The position numbers were made by a program, and so were the translations under genes. From Oreohelix idahoensis (taxonomy: Eukaryota; Mollusca; Gastropoda; Stylommatophora; Oreohelicidae), in assembly GCA_024509875.1 (NCBI GenBank), contig JAMPIV010012428.1:1-64000 (forward strand): a stretch of 64,000 bases of DNA. Reading direction: 5' to 3'. Below are positions 48,200 through 59,924 of this stretch, piece after piece. Position 1 is the first letter of the stretch; every line of letters starts with the position of its first letter. The notes under the pieces are model-generated. The model searched no databases and was not told where the DNA came from. It saw nothing but the letters and a program-made list of their open reading frames with translations.

Positions 48200-49091
48200 A
48201 TATGTTATACCTGCTAGTCTTATGTTTGGTGCCACATTCCAGCTATCTTTGCCTTGTTGATTTATCTTAGCAGTGTTGTTTTCTAACAGACAATCCTTAA
48301 TTGATCTCAGTATCTCTACCTTGTGCACAACCAGTGTCCCCACTATGGGTGTGAGTTAAACTGGTCAGCACTCTTACTGTTGTAAGATTAAAGGCAATAA
48401 TTCAAGATTCAATTAAAGGATTTTCCTCCAAGATGATAGCCTCCTATAATTGATAGTTATTACTTCACCTTCAATTGCATTGTTAGATCATCCTTACAGA
48501 CTTGCATGTGCACACACTCCCAGGCACAATGTATTTAACACTTAACATCTCATGTCATACATAACTACTAGAGAATATAAATCATCAACCAGTGATATTA
48601 AGCGTGAAAACTTACGAAGACATTTGTGTGTCTTCAGTCCAACAGAAGTCTGAGTCAACACCTTCCATGTTTAATGTCTGACCAGAAAGAAGCTAAAACC
48701 ATTGGTAAATAGAACACTTTCCATATTTTACTAAGAAACATTATCCAGTGAAAAGCATTTGCGTTCTCTTCTTTATGTCCTTCTCTCAAATAGGTCTCTT
48801 TCTTTCTTAATGAGCCAATTTCTGGAGATCTTGTTCATGATATTTTATAAGCCATTCCCAGCAACAACTACTGTTGTAGCCACCCCAATATACATGATAC
48901 AACAGTGTCATAAACCTGAATGAATTGTACCGTAGATTGATGCCAGTGTCTGAAGATCAAGGCCTCTATAATATTTGCTATTGATGCAACAGACATCCTT
49001 TTTGAACCCTTAAAAGCATGGACTGAGAGTGTGACACAATAACTGCCCTGGTTACTGCAGTAACAGCCTCTATCTCCATTATGTATACATT

Positions 49092-49293
49092 CTTCTTCTT
49101 CTTCCGTCCTTAGCCAACGACCGTCAAAGCAGTCAGTGGCCATTACGCCTAGTGGCGTCTTAAGGGCAACAAAGAATAGATTTTCTTAGCCGTTGTTCCC
49201 ATCACGCCTAATGGCATCTTTAGGGCAACGACAAATCAATCCGTTTGTTGTTGTTTCCGTAATCAAAGTGACTGGCAAACGGGTGATCAGCCC
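49092..49293 (-). mobile_element. Short retroposon with GAA tail, minus orientation
   Basis: About 202 bp, ending (on the minus strand) in GGACGGAAGAAGAAGAAG. It is flanked by the 13-bp repeat TTATGTATACATT (49079-49091 and 49294-49306). Its body contains two diverged direct repeats around TTGCCCT...GCC...TAGGCGT. It resembles a dimeric SINE. Confidence 0.68.
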
Positions 49294-49463
49294 GTTATGT
49301 ATACATTAAGAAAGTTTAATTAAAATTTGTAAATAGATTTAATTTTTAAGAAAGGCCAACTCACTGCTTAGTATTAAATGTCATGCTGTGCTGATATTGA
49401 AATCAAGTAAACTTGTGTAGCCAAAATACGAATTTAAAATAATAACTTTGCTATTATACATAC

Positions 49464-49566
49464 CTTTCTCATCTCCAAATAAGCATAACTGTTGTTGACT
49501 TTCTGGCATGTCCAAGAAGTCAGTATACTGTATCTCAGTTTTAGTACAGCTGTTGTCACAATCAGC
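49464..49566 (-). CDS. Upstream exon of the zinc-finger gene
   Basis: 103-bp exon with a good acceptor (TTTGTTTCAG) and donor (GTATGT). It encodes an acidic stretch with TDFLDMPESQQQLCLFGDEK and ends one base into a codon. That phase joins the acceptor at 47623 to give K-GVYSC, in frame with the first finger. The phase agreement supports the model; I have no transcript evidence. Confidence 0.65.
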
Positions 49567-49617
49567 CTGAAACAAATTTTGATCAATCCAGGCATTTATA
49601 ACAAATTATCATTATCA

Positions 49618-49850
49618 CTTTTAGCTCCCTGAACAGCCTAGGCCTTCAACAAATTTCTGCCAACTCCTCTTGTTGTATACTATCAGCTCAAGGTATCTCC
49701 ATGACTGACTCATATCTTTGACTTTTATATCAGTTCTCTACTATGTGTGTTTTTAAGTCTCCCAAAAACTCTTTTACCCTGTATATTTCAGAATGCTATA
49801 AACTAGATCTATATAATTGAACGGCCTTGACATTGCAGTTAAAGATTGAG
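49618..49850 (-). mobile_element. LINE tail fragment (family A), worn
   Basis: Minus-strand frames include IFNCNVKAVQLY, then an internal gap, and WQKFVEGLGCSGS at the end, matching the family A LINE at 42822-43251. Confidence 0.7.
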
Positions 49851-50196
49851 ATTGTTGTGTTGGACTTGATTTTTTTTTCCATTTATGACACTTGTAATAT
49901 ACAATATTAAATGTAGGGGAGATACGTTTTTTCTGTATACATTTTCTTATTATTGCCAACACTCATGAACACATACAAAGACATACTCACAAGCACATAC
50001 ACAAAAAAACACTTACACTTACGTATACATGCACAGACAAATGCCCATGTACATACTTATAAACACACACATATACAAATATATAGAGCACACAATTATT
50101 TTCTACGTGAAATAAGACCATATAAGGTCACAGTAAACTTTTAAACATGAAAAACCATTTGAATTGTTTGTTTCCAAAAATAAATAAATAACTACA

Positions 50197-50378
50197 GTTT
50201 GTCTAAACAACATATAAGTCTAGTTAACTGGCTGATATAGTTTGTCAAAACAACTGTACATACAACATATAAGGCTAATTAACTGGCCGATATAGTTTGT
50301 CTAAACAATGGTACATACAACATATAAGGCTAATTAACTGGCCAATATAGTTTGTCTAAACAATGGTACATACAACAT
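50197..50378 (+). repeat. 55-bp tandem repeat, about 3.3 copies
   Basis: Units start GTTTGTCTAAACAA and contain GGCTAATTAACTGGCC; the first lacks about 12 bp. The array abuts the exon at 50384. Confidence 0.85.
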
Positions 50379-50383
50379 CCCAC

Positions 50384-50445
50384 CTCAGTATTAGCATCAT
50401 GATTCTGGAAGCTTCCATTATACTCCTGTTTACATTCATCAGATC
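50384..50445 (-). CDS. Further upstream exon of the zinc-finger gene
   Basis: 62-bp exon between an AAAATTCAG acceptor and a GTGGGA donor. It reads SDECKQEYNGSFQNHDANTE and ends in phase with the exon at 49566. The donor is weaker than that of the next exon. Exons further upstream were not found. A 55-bp tandem repeat lies directly downstream in the intron. Confidence 0.55.
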
Positions 50446-50796
50446 CTGAATTTTGATTACAGTACATGATATATTTTAATTATTACATATATTCTGACTG
50501 ATTCTTTAATGCGTTTTGAAAATCAGTTATGGCTATTATAAAGTCCAAGAATGTTTGAAAAGAAATATTATCTATAGTTGCATAAACTCAGTAAAATGCT
50601 TACTGACATAACAACGCACTTAAAAGAAGAGACTTTGAAAGTTTAGACTTGTTTTTTGTAACAAGAAGTTGTTGTTGATGAAGAAGGGTTGCTGAGCTTG
50701 TCACTCTTGTGCAGCCAATGCCAATTTGAAGAATTTTTATGTGTTCTGAGGCTGCTCATTGGTACTGATTAAAGTGTTTGTGATTGGTTGCCAATA

Positions 50797-51215
50797 ATCA
50801 ATATACCCTTTAGCTCCCTTCAAAAAACACATGCCAAATCCTCCTGTCACGTGTCAACAGCTCAAGTTCTTTCCATGTTTTCCTCATCACTTTCACCTCT
50901 GTATCCAGTTCTCTTCTCCATGTATTTTTTAGTCTACCTTTGCCTTTCTTTTCCTGGGGATTTCAGAACAAGGACCACCTTGAAATGCTATCAACAGGTT
51001 TCCTCAATATGTGTCTTATCCATTGCCAGCATCTTTTTCTCATCTCTTGTTCCACTGGCACTTGTCTAGTTCTTGTCATCAGTTCCACATTTGTGACTTT
51101 ATAATACCATTTCAAACCTTATATTCTATGCAAGCTTCCATTTACGAAAGTCTAACTTTCTGTTGTTAATCTCAATCTTTCAGAGCCGTGCAATAGGACT
51201 AGCTTGACATTTGAG
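50797..51215 (-). mobile_element. LINE RT tail fragment (family A)
   Basis: On the minus strand: IFNSNVKLVLLHGSE, WYYKVTNVELMTRTR, VPVEQEMRKRCWQW, LRKPVDSISR and KTWKELELLTRDRR, with several stops. Clearly related to 42822-43251. Confidence 0.82.
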
Positions 51216-53332
51216 TTGAAGATTATTATCTGCTTTTTAGTTTTTACTGTCTTCTATCTTGTTTATGGTTTCTGTTGTTGTCGCATAGAGATTTATGATC
51301 AATAAATTTTCTATATTCTTATCTTTTTCTACCCGTGTCCTCTACTGTATTATCGCTCTTTTATCCTTGTCCTGTTTTTTCGCATTCGTTCGTTTGCGAC
51401 AAAATATTTTTTCACATTCTGACTTTATCATGTCTTTTTCTCATGCTTGTAATACACTTGATTGCGTATATGACAGTCCCTGCACGAGACGATATAGTGT
51501 TAGAATTCATTTCGTCAGACATGATAGCAGACATTTGTCTACACTTTTCTCATGACACGGCACTCTTGGTTAAGAGTTCTCGGTGTGAGGTGTGGAAACT
51601 GCCATCTGCATAGCTCAGAAATGAGACATATCGTCTAGCATTTTCATCTGACACGGGCGCTCTACGGCCAGTCCCTGGCGTGAGGTGTGAAGACGCACGT
51701 TTGGCAGTTATGGGCAACGTCTTAGTTAATGGGAACTGTTAAGAGAGGGAGAGAGAAAGAGGAGAGGGGAAGACGGGGGTTTTTGAAAATAACGTGGGAT
51801 CCTTTGTCTGTTTAAGATATTAACCAGAGTTTGAAACTTGATTTCATTGAGTCCTCCAAAATTTGCAGTAGACAGATCGCTAGGGCTAGAAGGAATATCT
51901 TGTGTATTGCGAAGTTCTAGTTTCTCGACATTTTTGCCGAGTTCTGAACTACCCTTATATTGAATGATTCTAGTTCATGGTGTTAGTCTATAGTTCCGTG
52001 TGAAGGTAAATATATTAGATATCTAGTATTTTGTGAGTGATTTAAGTGATTAATCGCCCATTTCATTTTACTAGTTAGATTCTGTGCAGAAGAAATAATT
52101 TATAATTCTGTTATATTCTCTAGGTGACGTGTTTCAGTGGAAAGCAGAATAAATTATAATTTCTAGCTTAAACTCAGTCAGCTATAAATAAATTTAGTTT
52201 AACTGCTAAATACTCAGTCGAGAATATTTTAAAACTAACTTATAACTGCACTTATTCATCATTGAGTATTGACGAAATACGTATGTATTTCTAATTCATG
52301 ATGATTGATTTTATGAATTATTCCTTATTTCACGGGAGTTTTAAACGATAAGTCAAGCTCTCCGCTTGCAGTTTATAATGTAAGTTATAACCGAGTACAT
52401 AGTGTGTATAAGTATTTTATATGTTGTTTTTTTTTTTTTTCTTTATTCAGTGAAAACTGGGGTAGCCTAACTCTTCCAGCGTTGTAGTACAGAGAAATAT
52501 CTGTGAAGAACTAAAACATTTTTTCTTACAGACTTGGGTGTATAAAGTAAAACCTGTCTAGATTGCATTGGCATCCAGAAAGACAGAGTACCCTTTACAT
52601 AAACTTTTAAGATTTAATGAAGTAACGGGCCCATCAAGCCTGATTTAATTCTTCCAGAGTAAAACCTCAAGTACATTCCAACGGAGTTTGACTAGTGTGT
52701 GGCTAGTCCTATACTGAGAAAACCTATACCTCATTTCTATAAACCTAAGCTATTGACACTGTGCTCGCTGTTAACGTTCGTGCCTGGACAATTTTAATGT
52801 GACTTAAACAGACATCCAAAAATAAGTACAACCAACGTGATCACGGCTGAATGAATACAGTGAATGCAGGACTGAGTGATTCGTTTTATTGTTGTAATTT
52901 TGGCACCCATTTTCGCTGTCTTAAATTTCTTTATGCAAGTTTTGTTGCTAACAAATTTTTCCTTAGGATAGATCATACTAATACCAAAGTCTGTTCATAC
53001 CTTTAAAAGGGAAAATTATTAGACTACCACAGATGTATCCGTGACTCTTTGGGGCTATCACTTTTCTTCTAACAGGACGGTGGGCTATACATCGAGGGAA
53101 AAGATCATAACTGTGGGTCTATCATTTCTTGTAGCAATTCATTGACGTTATGACTATTTGTATATGATTGATTTCATTTTATGTGTTGTGGTGGAATTTT
53201 CTGATAATTAAAATTCTCTTGAACTTAATCAGCGTGTTGGTCAGCTCGTTTTAAAATAAATATATAATCATTGTTATAGTTTTCCCACGTGAGTGCGTCT
53301 AACTGTCGTCACTTATATGTGTGTGTGTGTGA

Positions 53333-53333
<1 letters not shown>
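51216..53333. other. No gene recognised
   Basis: About 2.1 kb with only short frames. A T-run lies near 52427-52441. It may include parts of unrecognised repeats. Confidence 0.4.

Positions 53334-53406
<73 letters not shown>
53334..53406. repeat. (TA)n microsatellite, left part
   Basis: About 70 bp of pure TA repeat, preceded by a short GT run. It adjoins the 3' end of the LINE at 53407. Confidence 0.95.
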
Positions 53407-53408
<2 letters not shown>

Positions 53409-54784
53409 TTACTTACTTAGTCGTTCCTCTTCTACCGTGAGGTGTAGAGGTTTGGAAGAGAGAGCGCCAGACTATTCTATCAGCTGTCTTCTTCCTGGCC
53501 TGGTTCCATTCTAGTCCTCGGTCCTTCAAAGATTGTCTAATGTTGTCCTCCCAGCGGACTCTGGGTCGTCCTGGAGATCTGGATCCCTGGCTCTTTGTTT
53601 CCCATGCTTGTCGTGGTAGCCGATCTTCTCCCATTCTGCAGACATGGCCAAACCATCTTAGTTGGGACTGTTCTATTTGGGTCTGCAGCGGGTGGGATTT
53701 TAGGCCTTGACGTATCGTCTGGTTGCGGACCATGTCTCTTCTTGTTACTTCAACCACCTTCCTCAGATACCTCATTTCTGAGGTTTGGATCTGGCTTTTG
53801 TGGGTTGTGGTCATTGCCCATGACTCGCATCCATATGTCAAGACTGGGACATAGGTGGAGCGGTATACAGCCATCTTCGTTTTCTTACCAACCTCTTTCT
53901 TGCTGAGGAATCCTCGATTTATGGCCTGATAAAGTCTCCCAGCTGCTGCTTTTCGAGTGGCCAACTCTTCTTTGATGCCCCCCTTTCGGGCTATAATAGC
54001 TCCGAGATATTTAAAGTGGTCGACCTGCTCCAGGACCTGTTCTCCCAACTTAATCTGATGTTTTCTTTCTTCTCGTGATATCACCATGGATTTTGTTTTA
54101 GAGCTGCTTATGACCATCCCTCTCTTCTCCAGCTCTTCCTTCCAGACTTGCAGGTTGGATTGGAGATGTGTCTCTGATTTAGCAATCAGGACAACATCAT
54201 CAGCAAATGCTAGCTCTGAAATACAGACCTGTCTCATCTTCCAGTACCCCACTGAATACTTTCTTGTTCTCTCCTTACATGCCTTGATGACATCGTCCAT
54301 GAGAAGTATGAAAAGATAAGGTGACAGGATATCGCCTTGTCTTACACCAGTGGTGGTCCTGAACTCTTCTGACTTATAGTTTGCTGTCCTCACATAATTT
54401 CTGCAAGACTTGTAGAAGCTCTGTATAGCATGTATCAGAGGTGCTGGAATGTTCTTCCTTGCCAAACAGTCCCAAAGTTTGCTCCAGGGGACCCTGTCAA
54501 ACGCCTTTTCCAGATCTATGAAACAAAGATGGATCTCACTCTTGTACTCAAGGGCCTTTTCACTCAGCTGCCTGAGTGTGAAGATTAGGTCTTGAGTACT
54601 TCGGTTTGCTCGGAATCCGCACTGGGCTTCATCCAATTGTGGCTCAGCTAGGTATCCGAGTCTCTGCTCTAGGATTCTAGAGTAGATTTTACCAGGGACA
54701 CTGAGAAGGGATATGCCTCTGGTTTCCACATTGTCGATTGTCACTTTTTTTGAAAATCGGTGTTATGATGGCAATCTCCTAATC
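53407..54784 (-). mobile_element. 5'-truncated LINE with RTE-like reverse transcriptase
   Basis: One open 443-residue reading (54744-53413) holds RT motifs RGISLLSVPGKIYSRIL, CGFRANRSTQD, DLEKAFDRVPW, GVRQGDILSPYLF and FADDVVLIA (catalytic), then FKYLGAIIARKGG, LTYGCESWAM, LRWFGHVCRM and SPGRPRVRWEDN. The endonuclease is missing. No stop lies inside the RT, so the copy is recent. The 3' end carries AAGT repeats. It lies within a TA microsatellite, present on both sides. The 48-bp insert at 10559-10606 is a second copy of this 3' end. RTE-like is an inference from the motif pattern. Confidence 0.88.
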
Positions 54785-54789
54785 CTTTG

Positions 54790-54870
<81 letters not shown>
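54785..54870. repeat. (TA)n microsatellite, right part
   Basis: TA repeat at the 5' side of the LINE, matching the repeat at 53334-53406. Confidence 0.93.
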
Positions 54871-54876
<6 letters not shown>

Positions 54877-55251
54877 TATATATTAGGATAGACTCTCTGA
54901 CTCCTCTAAATCTGTTGAAGAAGATAGGCTGAAAGAGAGAAGATTTTCTCGATTTCAGGGACAGCCTCTATTATTCCTACCATCTCACTCGTGGAAATCT
55001 ATTGCTATTATTATCTCTCACTGTGGCTATCACTCATTCTAATCTATTCAGAAGGGACCAACCCAAGACTTAATGCCCCTATCATAAATCTACGACAGAA
55101 TGGGTGCTCGTTTTCCAGGAAGTGAACTCTAGTCCTGAGCAAATACGAATATCAGCTCGTCTGCAGGATTAATTTTCTTCATTCTGATATAGAGTAAGAG
55201 TGTGATGTCTTGTGAGTTTTTATATCTTTAAAAAAAATTTATCTCCTAGAC
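54871..55251. other. Flank of the hAT insertion, no gene
   Basis: No supported gene. This sequence was continuous with 60893 onward before the hAT element inserted. Confidence 0.5.
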
Positions 55252-55486
55252 CAGCGGTTCCCAACCTGTGGTACGCGTACCCCTGGGGGTACGCGACAAG
55301 ACGTTCAGGGGTACGCGAAAAAATTGAGTAATGGCGGAAAAAAGATACATATGTCAACAGTGTAAAAGACAAGTCAAAAGTTGTGAAATTAATTCAACGC
55401 TATACTATACAACATGAACTGTGTGAGACAATCTCTGCCGTTTTTCTTGCGCGCCACTGGCGTGCTGTCTGCTTGGACTGGCGTGT

Positions 55487-55967
55487 GTGAAAATCTATGG
55501 CGTTTCGTGTGACCACAATTCAATATTTTTACACAATAGTCTTCATTATGATGACTATGTGATTATAGTGATTAGACAGCACAGACTTCGCTGGCTTGGC
55601 CATGTTCGCCGCATGGAAGATGGTCGCATCCCAAAAGATATCTTCTACGGACAATTAGCAGATGGCAAAAGAACAGTTGGGCGACCACAGCTGAGGTTCA
55701 AAGATGTGTGCAAGAGAGATATGAGGGCACTGGACATGGATCCAGCAACATGGGAGGATGAAGCTGCCGATCGCACTAAGTGGCGATGCTATTTACGGCG
55801 CCACCTCAGATTGGGCGAAGAGAGGCTCACACAAGAAGCGGAGGTGAGGAGAAAACGTCGAAAGGAGCACCAGGAAAATAAGCAGCTGAGGGCTGTCACC
55901 TCAGGGGCGCATTCCCATAGTCAGTTATGACTGAAGGGGCTATTATTATTATTATTATTATTATTAT
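55487..55967 (+). mobile_element. LINE C-terminal fragment with ATT tail
   Basis: The reading has RQHRLRWLGHVRRMEDGRIP, GKRTVGRPQLRFKDVCKRD, DMDPATWEDEAADRTKW and a basic end, then a stop and an ATT-repeat tail at about 55942-55967. It is the C-terminus of a non-LTR element related in plan to the one at 56673-59924. Confidence 0.85.
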
Positions 55968-56180
55968 AGTTGTGCCGTTGAATATGTCATCAAAAATATG
56001 ACTTGTTTGATCTCCCACACTATCTATGAACGTCTAATGTCCCGGAAGAAATAGTGTCGATTCTTGACCCAAATTTTACAAACGTGAGACAGTGCGATAG
56101 TGTTTCTATATACAGTAGTTTTTGTCATTGTTTTAACTTAACTTAAAGTAATTAATTGTTCAATTCGTGTATTATCAGAT

Positions 56181-56436
56181 ATGGACCAGTGGTTGAAAAC
56201 CGGCACAGTAAAAAAGCTGAAAAGAATATGAACAGCTGACCGACAAGGCGCTTAAGTTTCTGTTGATATTTACAAATACTGAGCTGGTGGAGAGGGTTTT
56301 CTCTTCTTATACCTTTATAAAAAATAAATACCGTAGTAAACTGAATGCAGGTCCAGAATTGAAACTGTATCTTACATCACTTGAACATGATTTAAAAAAA
56401 CTATGTGCTTCAAACATAGCTCAAGGATCGCACTGA
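56181..56436 (+). pseudogene. hAT transposase remnant (head and tail only)
   Basis: It starts MDQWLKTGTVKKLK, a start typical of hAT/ZBED-like transposases, then breaks. It resumes with the C-terminal dimerisation region: TELVERVFSSYTFIKNKYRS, LNAGPELKLYLTSLEHDLKK and a stop at 56434-56436. The DNA-binding and catalytic regions between are gone, so it is a non-autonomous deletion derivative. Confidence 0.85.
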
Positions 56437-56672
56437 ACATTTGTCATGGTCACGTGACATGTATTATAAAAAGTGATTTCAACTTTTAACAATAACAACG
56501 TTTTTATTATTATTATTATTAATAAATTAAATGTGTTAATTTTTATTGTACGTAACTTTATGATTTTTTTAATGTAAAAATATATGCACTGTTTGTTCAC
56601 CTTTTTATTGTTTGGTGTTGTTCGTCCATCACAGGTGATGAAGACCACTCTGTTCATCCAATTATTAGGATG

Positions 56673-58818
56673 TTAGGATAGTCTATGAGTACGAAGGTGA
56701 CTGATGAGCCCGATGCGGGCCTGGAAGGATCTCGGACAGTGTGGGCAGGGAATGTTTGCTTCATGTGAAGGTTTTATTTCACAATCTTTTCTAGCTTGTC
56801 TCCGCTGTTCCGCTGCTGCTCTTCTGGAAGATTCGCATGCCACTGCACCTTTACGAAGAGATGTGCGCCAGGCAGTTCGGTCTTGCGCAGCAGCTTCCCA
56901 TGTGTCTGGGTTTATGTCAAAGGTTTTTAATGAAGCCTTAGGCGTGTCTTTGAAGCGCTTTTTCTGGCCACCATGGGAGCGTCTACCCTTCTGCATCTCA
57001 CCATAAAAGAGTATCTTTGGCAGTCGATGGTCTGGCATGTGGACTACATGACCTGCCCAGCGAATCTGTGACTGCATCAGAATAGTATCGATGCTGGGGA
57101 TACCAGCTCTGTCAAGAATGGCGGTATCAGGGATCTTGTCTTGCCATTTGATGTTCATTATCTTCCTGAGACAGACTGTATGGAAGTGGTTGAGCTTTTT
57201 TTACGTGGCGCCTGTATACAGTCCATGTTTCACATGCATAAAGCAGCACTGGAAGCACCGCAGCTCTGTATACCTTCAGCTTTGTCTGTAGACTAATGCC
57301 ACTTCGATGCCAAACGTTGGTGTATAGTCTGCCAAATGTGCTGCTGGCTTTGGAGATCCTGGTGTTCACATCATCAATGACGATGTTCTGGGATAGTGTA
57401 CTACCAAGGTATGTGAATCTGTTCACAACATTCAGTTTCTCACCATTTACCTTGATGACTGGCTCAGTATAAATTGTGTCAGGAGCTGGTTGGTACATGA
57501 TTTCTGTTTTCCCCGTGTTGATGGTAAGCCCAAAGTTGGCGCAGGCTTCGGAGAATCTATCAACGTTACGCTGCAGATCAGCCACTGAGCCAGCACTGAG
57601 GGCACAATCGTCAGCAAACAGAAGATCCCTGATGGTGTGTGATTTGACCTTGGTTTTTGCTTGAAGCCTCCTAAGGTTAAACAATTTTCCATCAATACGA
57701 TATCTGATGTCGATTCCTGTGTCCCCGTCTCTGAAAGCATCAGTCAGCATAGCAGAAAACATGATACTGAAAAGAGTCGGTGCAAGTACACACCCTTGTT
57801 TAACTCCATTTGAGACTGGGAAAGGCTCCGATAGCTCACCGTTTTCCTGAACTCTAGCCTGCATTCCATCATGCAGCTGCTGCACTATTGAGATAAATTT
57901 CTTTGGGCAGCCGTATTTTGCCATGATCTTCCATAGACCCTCTCTACTGACCGTGTCGAACGCCTTTGTCAAGTCGATGAAAGCTGTGTACAGGTCACAG
58001 TGCTGTTCTTGGCATTTTCTTGAAGCTGTCTTGCAGCGAACACCATATCGGTGGTTCCACGTTCTTTCCGGAATCCACACTGACTTTCAGGTAGAAGACC
58101 TTTGTCAAGATGAGCCGTAAGGCGATTAAGAAGGATTCTGGCAAATATCTTCCCAGCGATTGATAGTAGTGAGATGCCTCGATGATTGTTACAGTCTTGG
58201 CGATTACTTTTACGTTTATAAAGATGTATAATTGACGCATCCTTGAGATTGTGTGGGATGGTTTCACTCTGCCACATTTGCTGGAAGATCATGTGAAGTT
58301 TCTCTATCAGAACTGTACCGCCATCTTTATAGACCTCAACAGGGATTGAATCGGAGCCGGGGGGCCTTTCCACTAGAAAGTTGACGAATCGCTTTTTGAG
58401 TCTCCTCCAAAGTCGGTATATCATCTAGTGCTTCATTTATAGGAATTTGGGGCAGTCGGTTGATGGCTTCATCGTTAATAGATGATGGCTGGTTCAGAAT
58501 ATTATTAAAGTGTTCGACCCAGCGTTGGAGGATTTTTTCCTTGTCTGTAATTAGTGTTTTTCCATCTGCATTAAGGAGGGGAAATGATCCTGCTGATGTT
58601 GGACCATAGACCGCTTTGAGTGCATGGTAAAAATTTTTCAAGTCATGGCTGTCAGCAAAGCCTTGGAGCTCATCTGCTTTATTACTCAGCCATGAATCCC
58701 GCATCTGGCGTAGTTTATGTTGGACGATTCTACGCATGTTGTTGAAAGCGTCTTTCTTGGATGTAGATTTTGGATCATTTAAATATGCTTTATGGAGATG
58801 GTGTTTCTCAGCCAACAT
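56673..58818 (-). pseudogene. LINE reverse transcriptase and C-terminal zinc finger
   Basis: The RT runs 58818-57127 through overlapping frames. It includes the N-terminal SSGKAP region, GISLLSIAGKIFARILL, CGFRKERGTTDM, LTKAFDTVSREGLW, GVKQGCVLAPTLF, FADDCALSAGS (catalytic), FTYLGSTLSQN and LLYACETWT. The last part (57158-56673) has IRWAGHVVHMPDHRLP, KKRFKDTPKASLK and a final C2H2-like finger CPHCPRSFQARIGLISHLRT. Frameshifts near 58370, 58030 and 57140 break it. It lies downstream of the endonuclease at 58824 as one element. Confidence 0.9.
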
Positions 58819-58823
58819 CTTCT

Positions 58824-59924
58824 TTATATCATCTGAGTTCTCTCATCAAACCAGTCATTTTGTTTCTTGATGGCGGGACCCAGGACCTCTGTAGCAGTGT
58901 TGTAGATCTGCTCGCTTAGGGCTGTCCAATTTGTTTCCGCACTTTGGCCGTCTAACGAGATAGATTTGAGACGGTCTTCTAGGGTGTCAGTGAATGACTG
59001 TTTAATTTTTGTCTTCTTTAGTTTGGTAATATCCAGCCTTTTTTGAGTTTTCTTTCCCTGAGGGCGCCTGGCAGGTTGGATACGAATTTTAAGTTTAGAC
59101 ACAATGAGGCGATGATCAGTCCAGCATTCGGCACCACACATGGACTTGGTCACCCGGACATCTTGCCTGTCCTTCTTCCTAACAATTACATAGTCAATTA
59201 GGTGCCAATGCTTCGAGCGAGGGTGCATCCAGGAGGTCCTGTTGCGGATAGGAAGTCGAAAAATGGTGTTGGTGACAAGGAGGATATGTTCTGCGCAAGT
59301 CTGGAGGAGAAGAAGTCCATTGCTGTTACAGCGACCCACGCTGTACTTTCCGATAGTGCCATTCCAGGAGATGTTATCTGAGCCTACTCTTGCATTAAAG
59401 TCACCAAGAATAATAAGCTTATCTGCTTTAGGAACGGATGCAATGACTGCATGTAGTTCTTCGTAAAACTTATCCTTGACGTCATCCTGGTTTGTCATAG
59501 TTGGTGCATACGCGCTAATGATGGTGGCATGTTTCCTTCCATAAAGCAGCGGGATCTTGACCGTCATGAGTCGGTCATTTATTCCCTTTGGGGTCTCCGC
59601 TAGCTTGCCAATAATTGCTGTTTTGATTGCAAATCCAACCCCTGCTTCTCGTTTTTCTTCAGTTCCTCTTCCGCTCCAATAGAATGTATAACCTGCACCC
59701 TTTTCGCAAAGTTGGCCCTCACCTGCAAGTCGAGTTTCACTCAGTGCTGCTATGTCAATGTTGTATCTGGCCAGTTCTCTCCCAATCAGGGCAGTTCGCC
59801 TCTCGGGTCTGTTTGTGTTAAAGTCTTTGTCGAGTAGAGTGCGCACATTCCATGCGCCTAGAATGAGGGGGAAAAATCTGTCCTTTCTTTTTCTTATGTG
59901 TCGCCCGCTGAAGTAGGGTACCAA
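58824..59924 (-). pseudogene. LINE APE-type endonuclease
   Basis: 366-residue open reading, the nuclease that nicks target DNA for target-primed reverse transcription. Motifs: LGAWNVRTL, AALSETRLAGEGQ (catalytic glutamate), ISAYAPTM, LGDFNARVGSDN, SWMHPRSKHWHLIDYV and CWTDHRLIVSKL. It ends just before the RT reading, with a frame change between them. The domain itself shows no internal stop. Confidence 0.9.

Noticed and set aside
48616..48677. Exon reading MEGVDSDFCWTEDTQMSS between good splice sites
   Set aside because: Its phase does not fit the chain of the zinc-finger gene on either side; it may be an alternative first exon but cannot be supported here.
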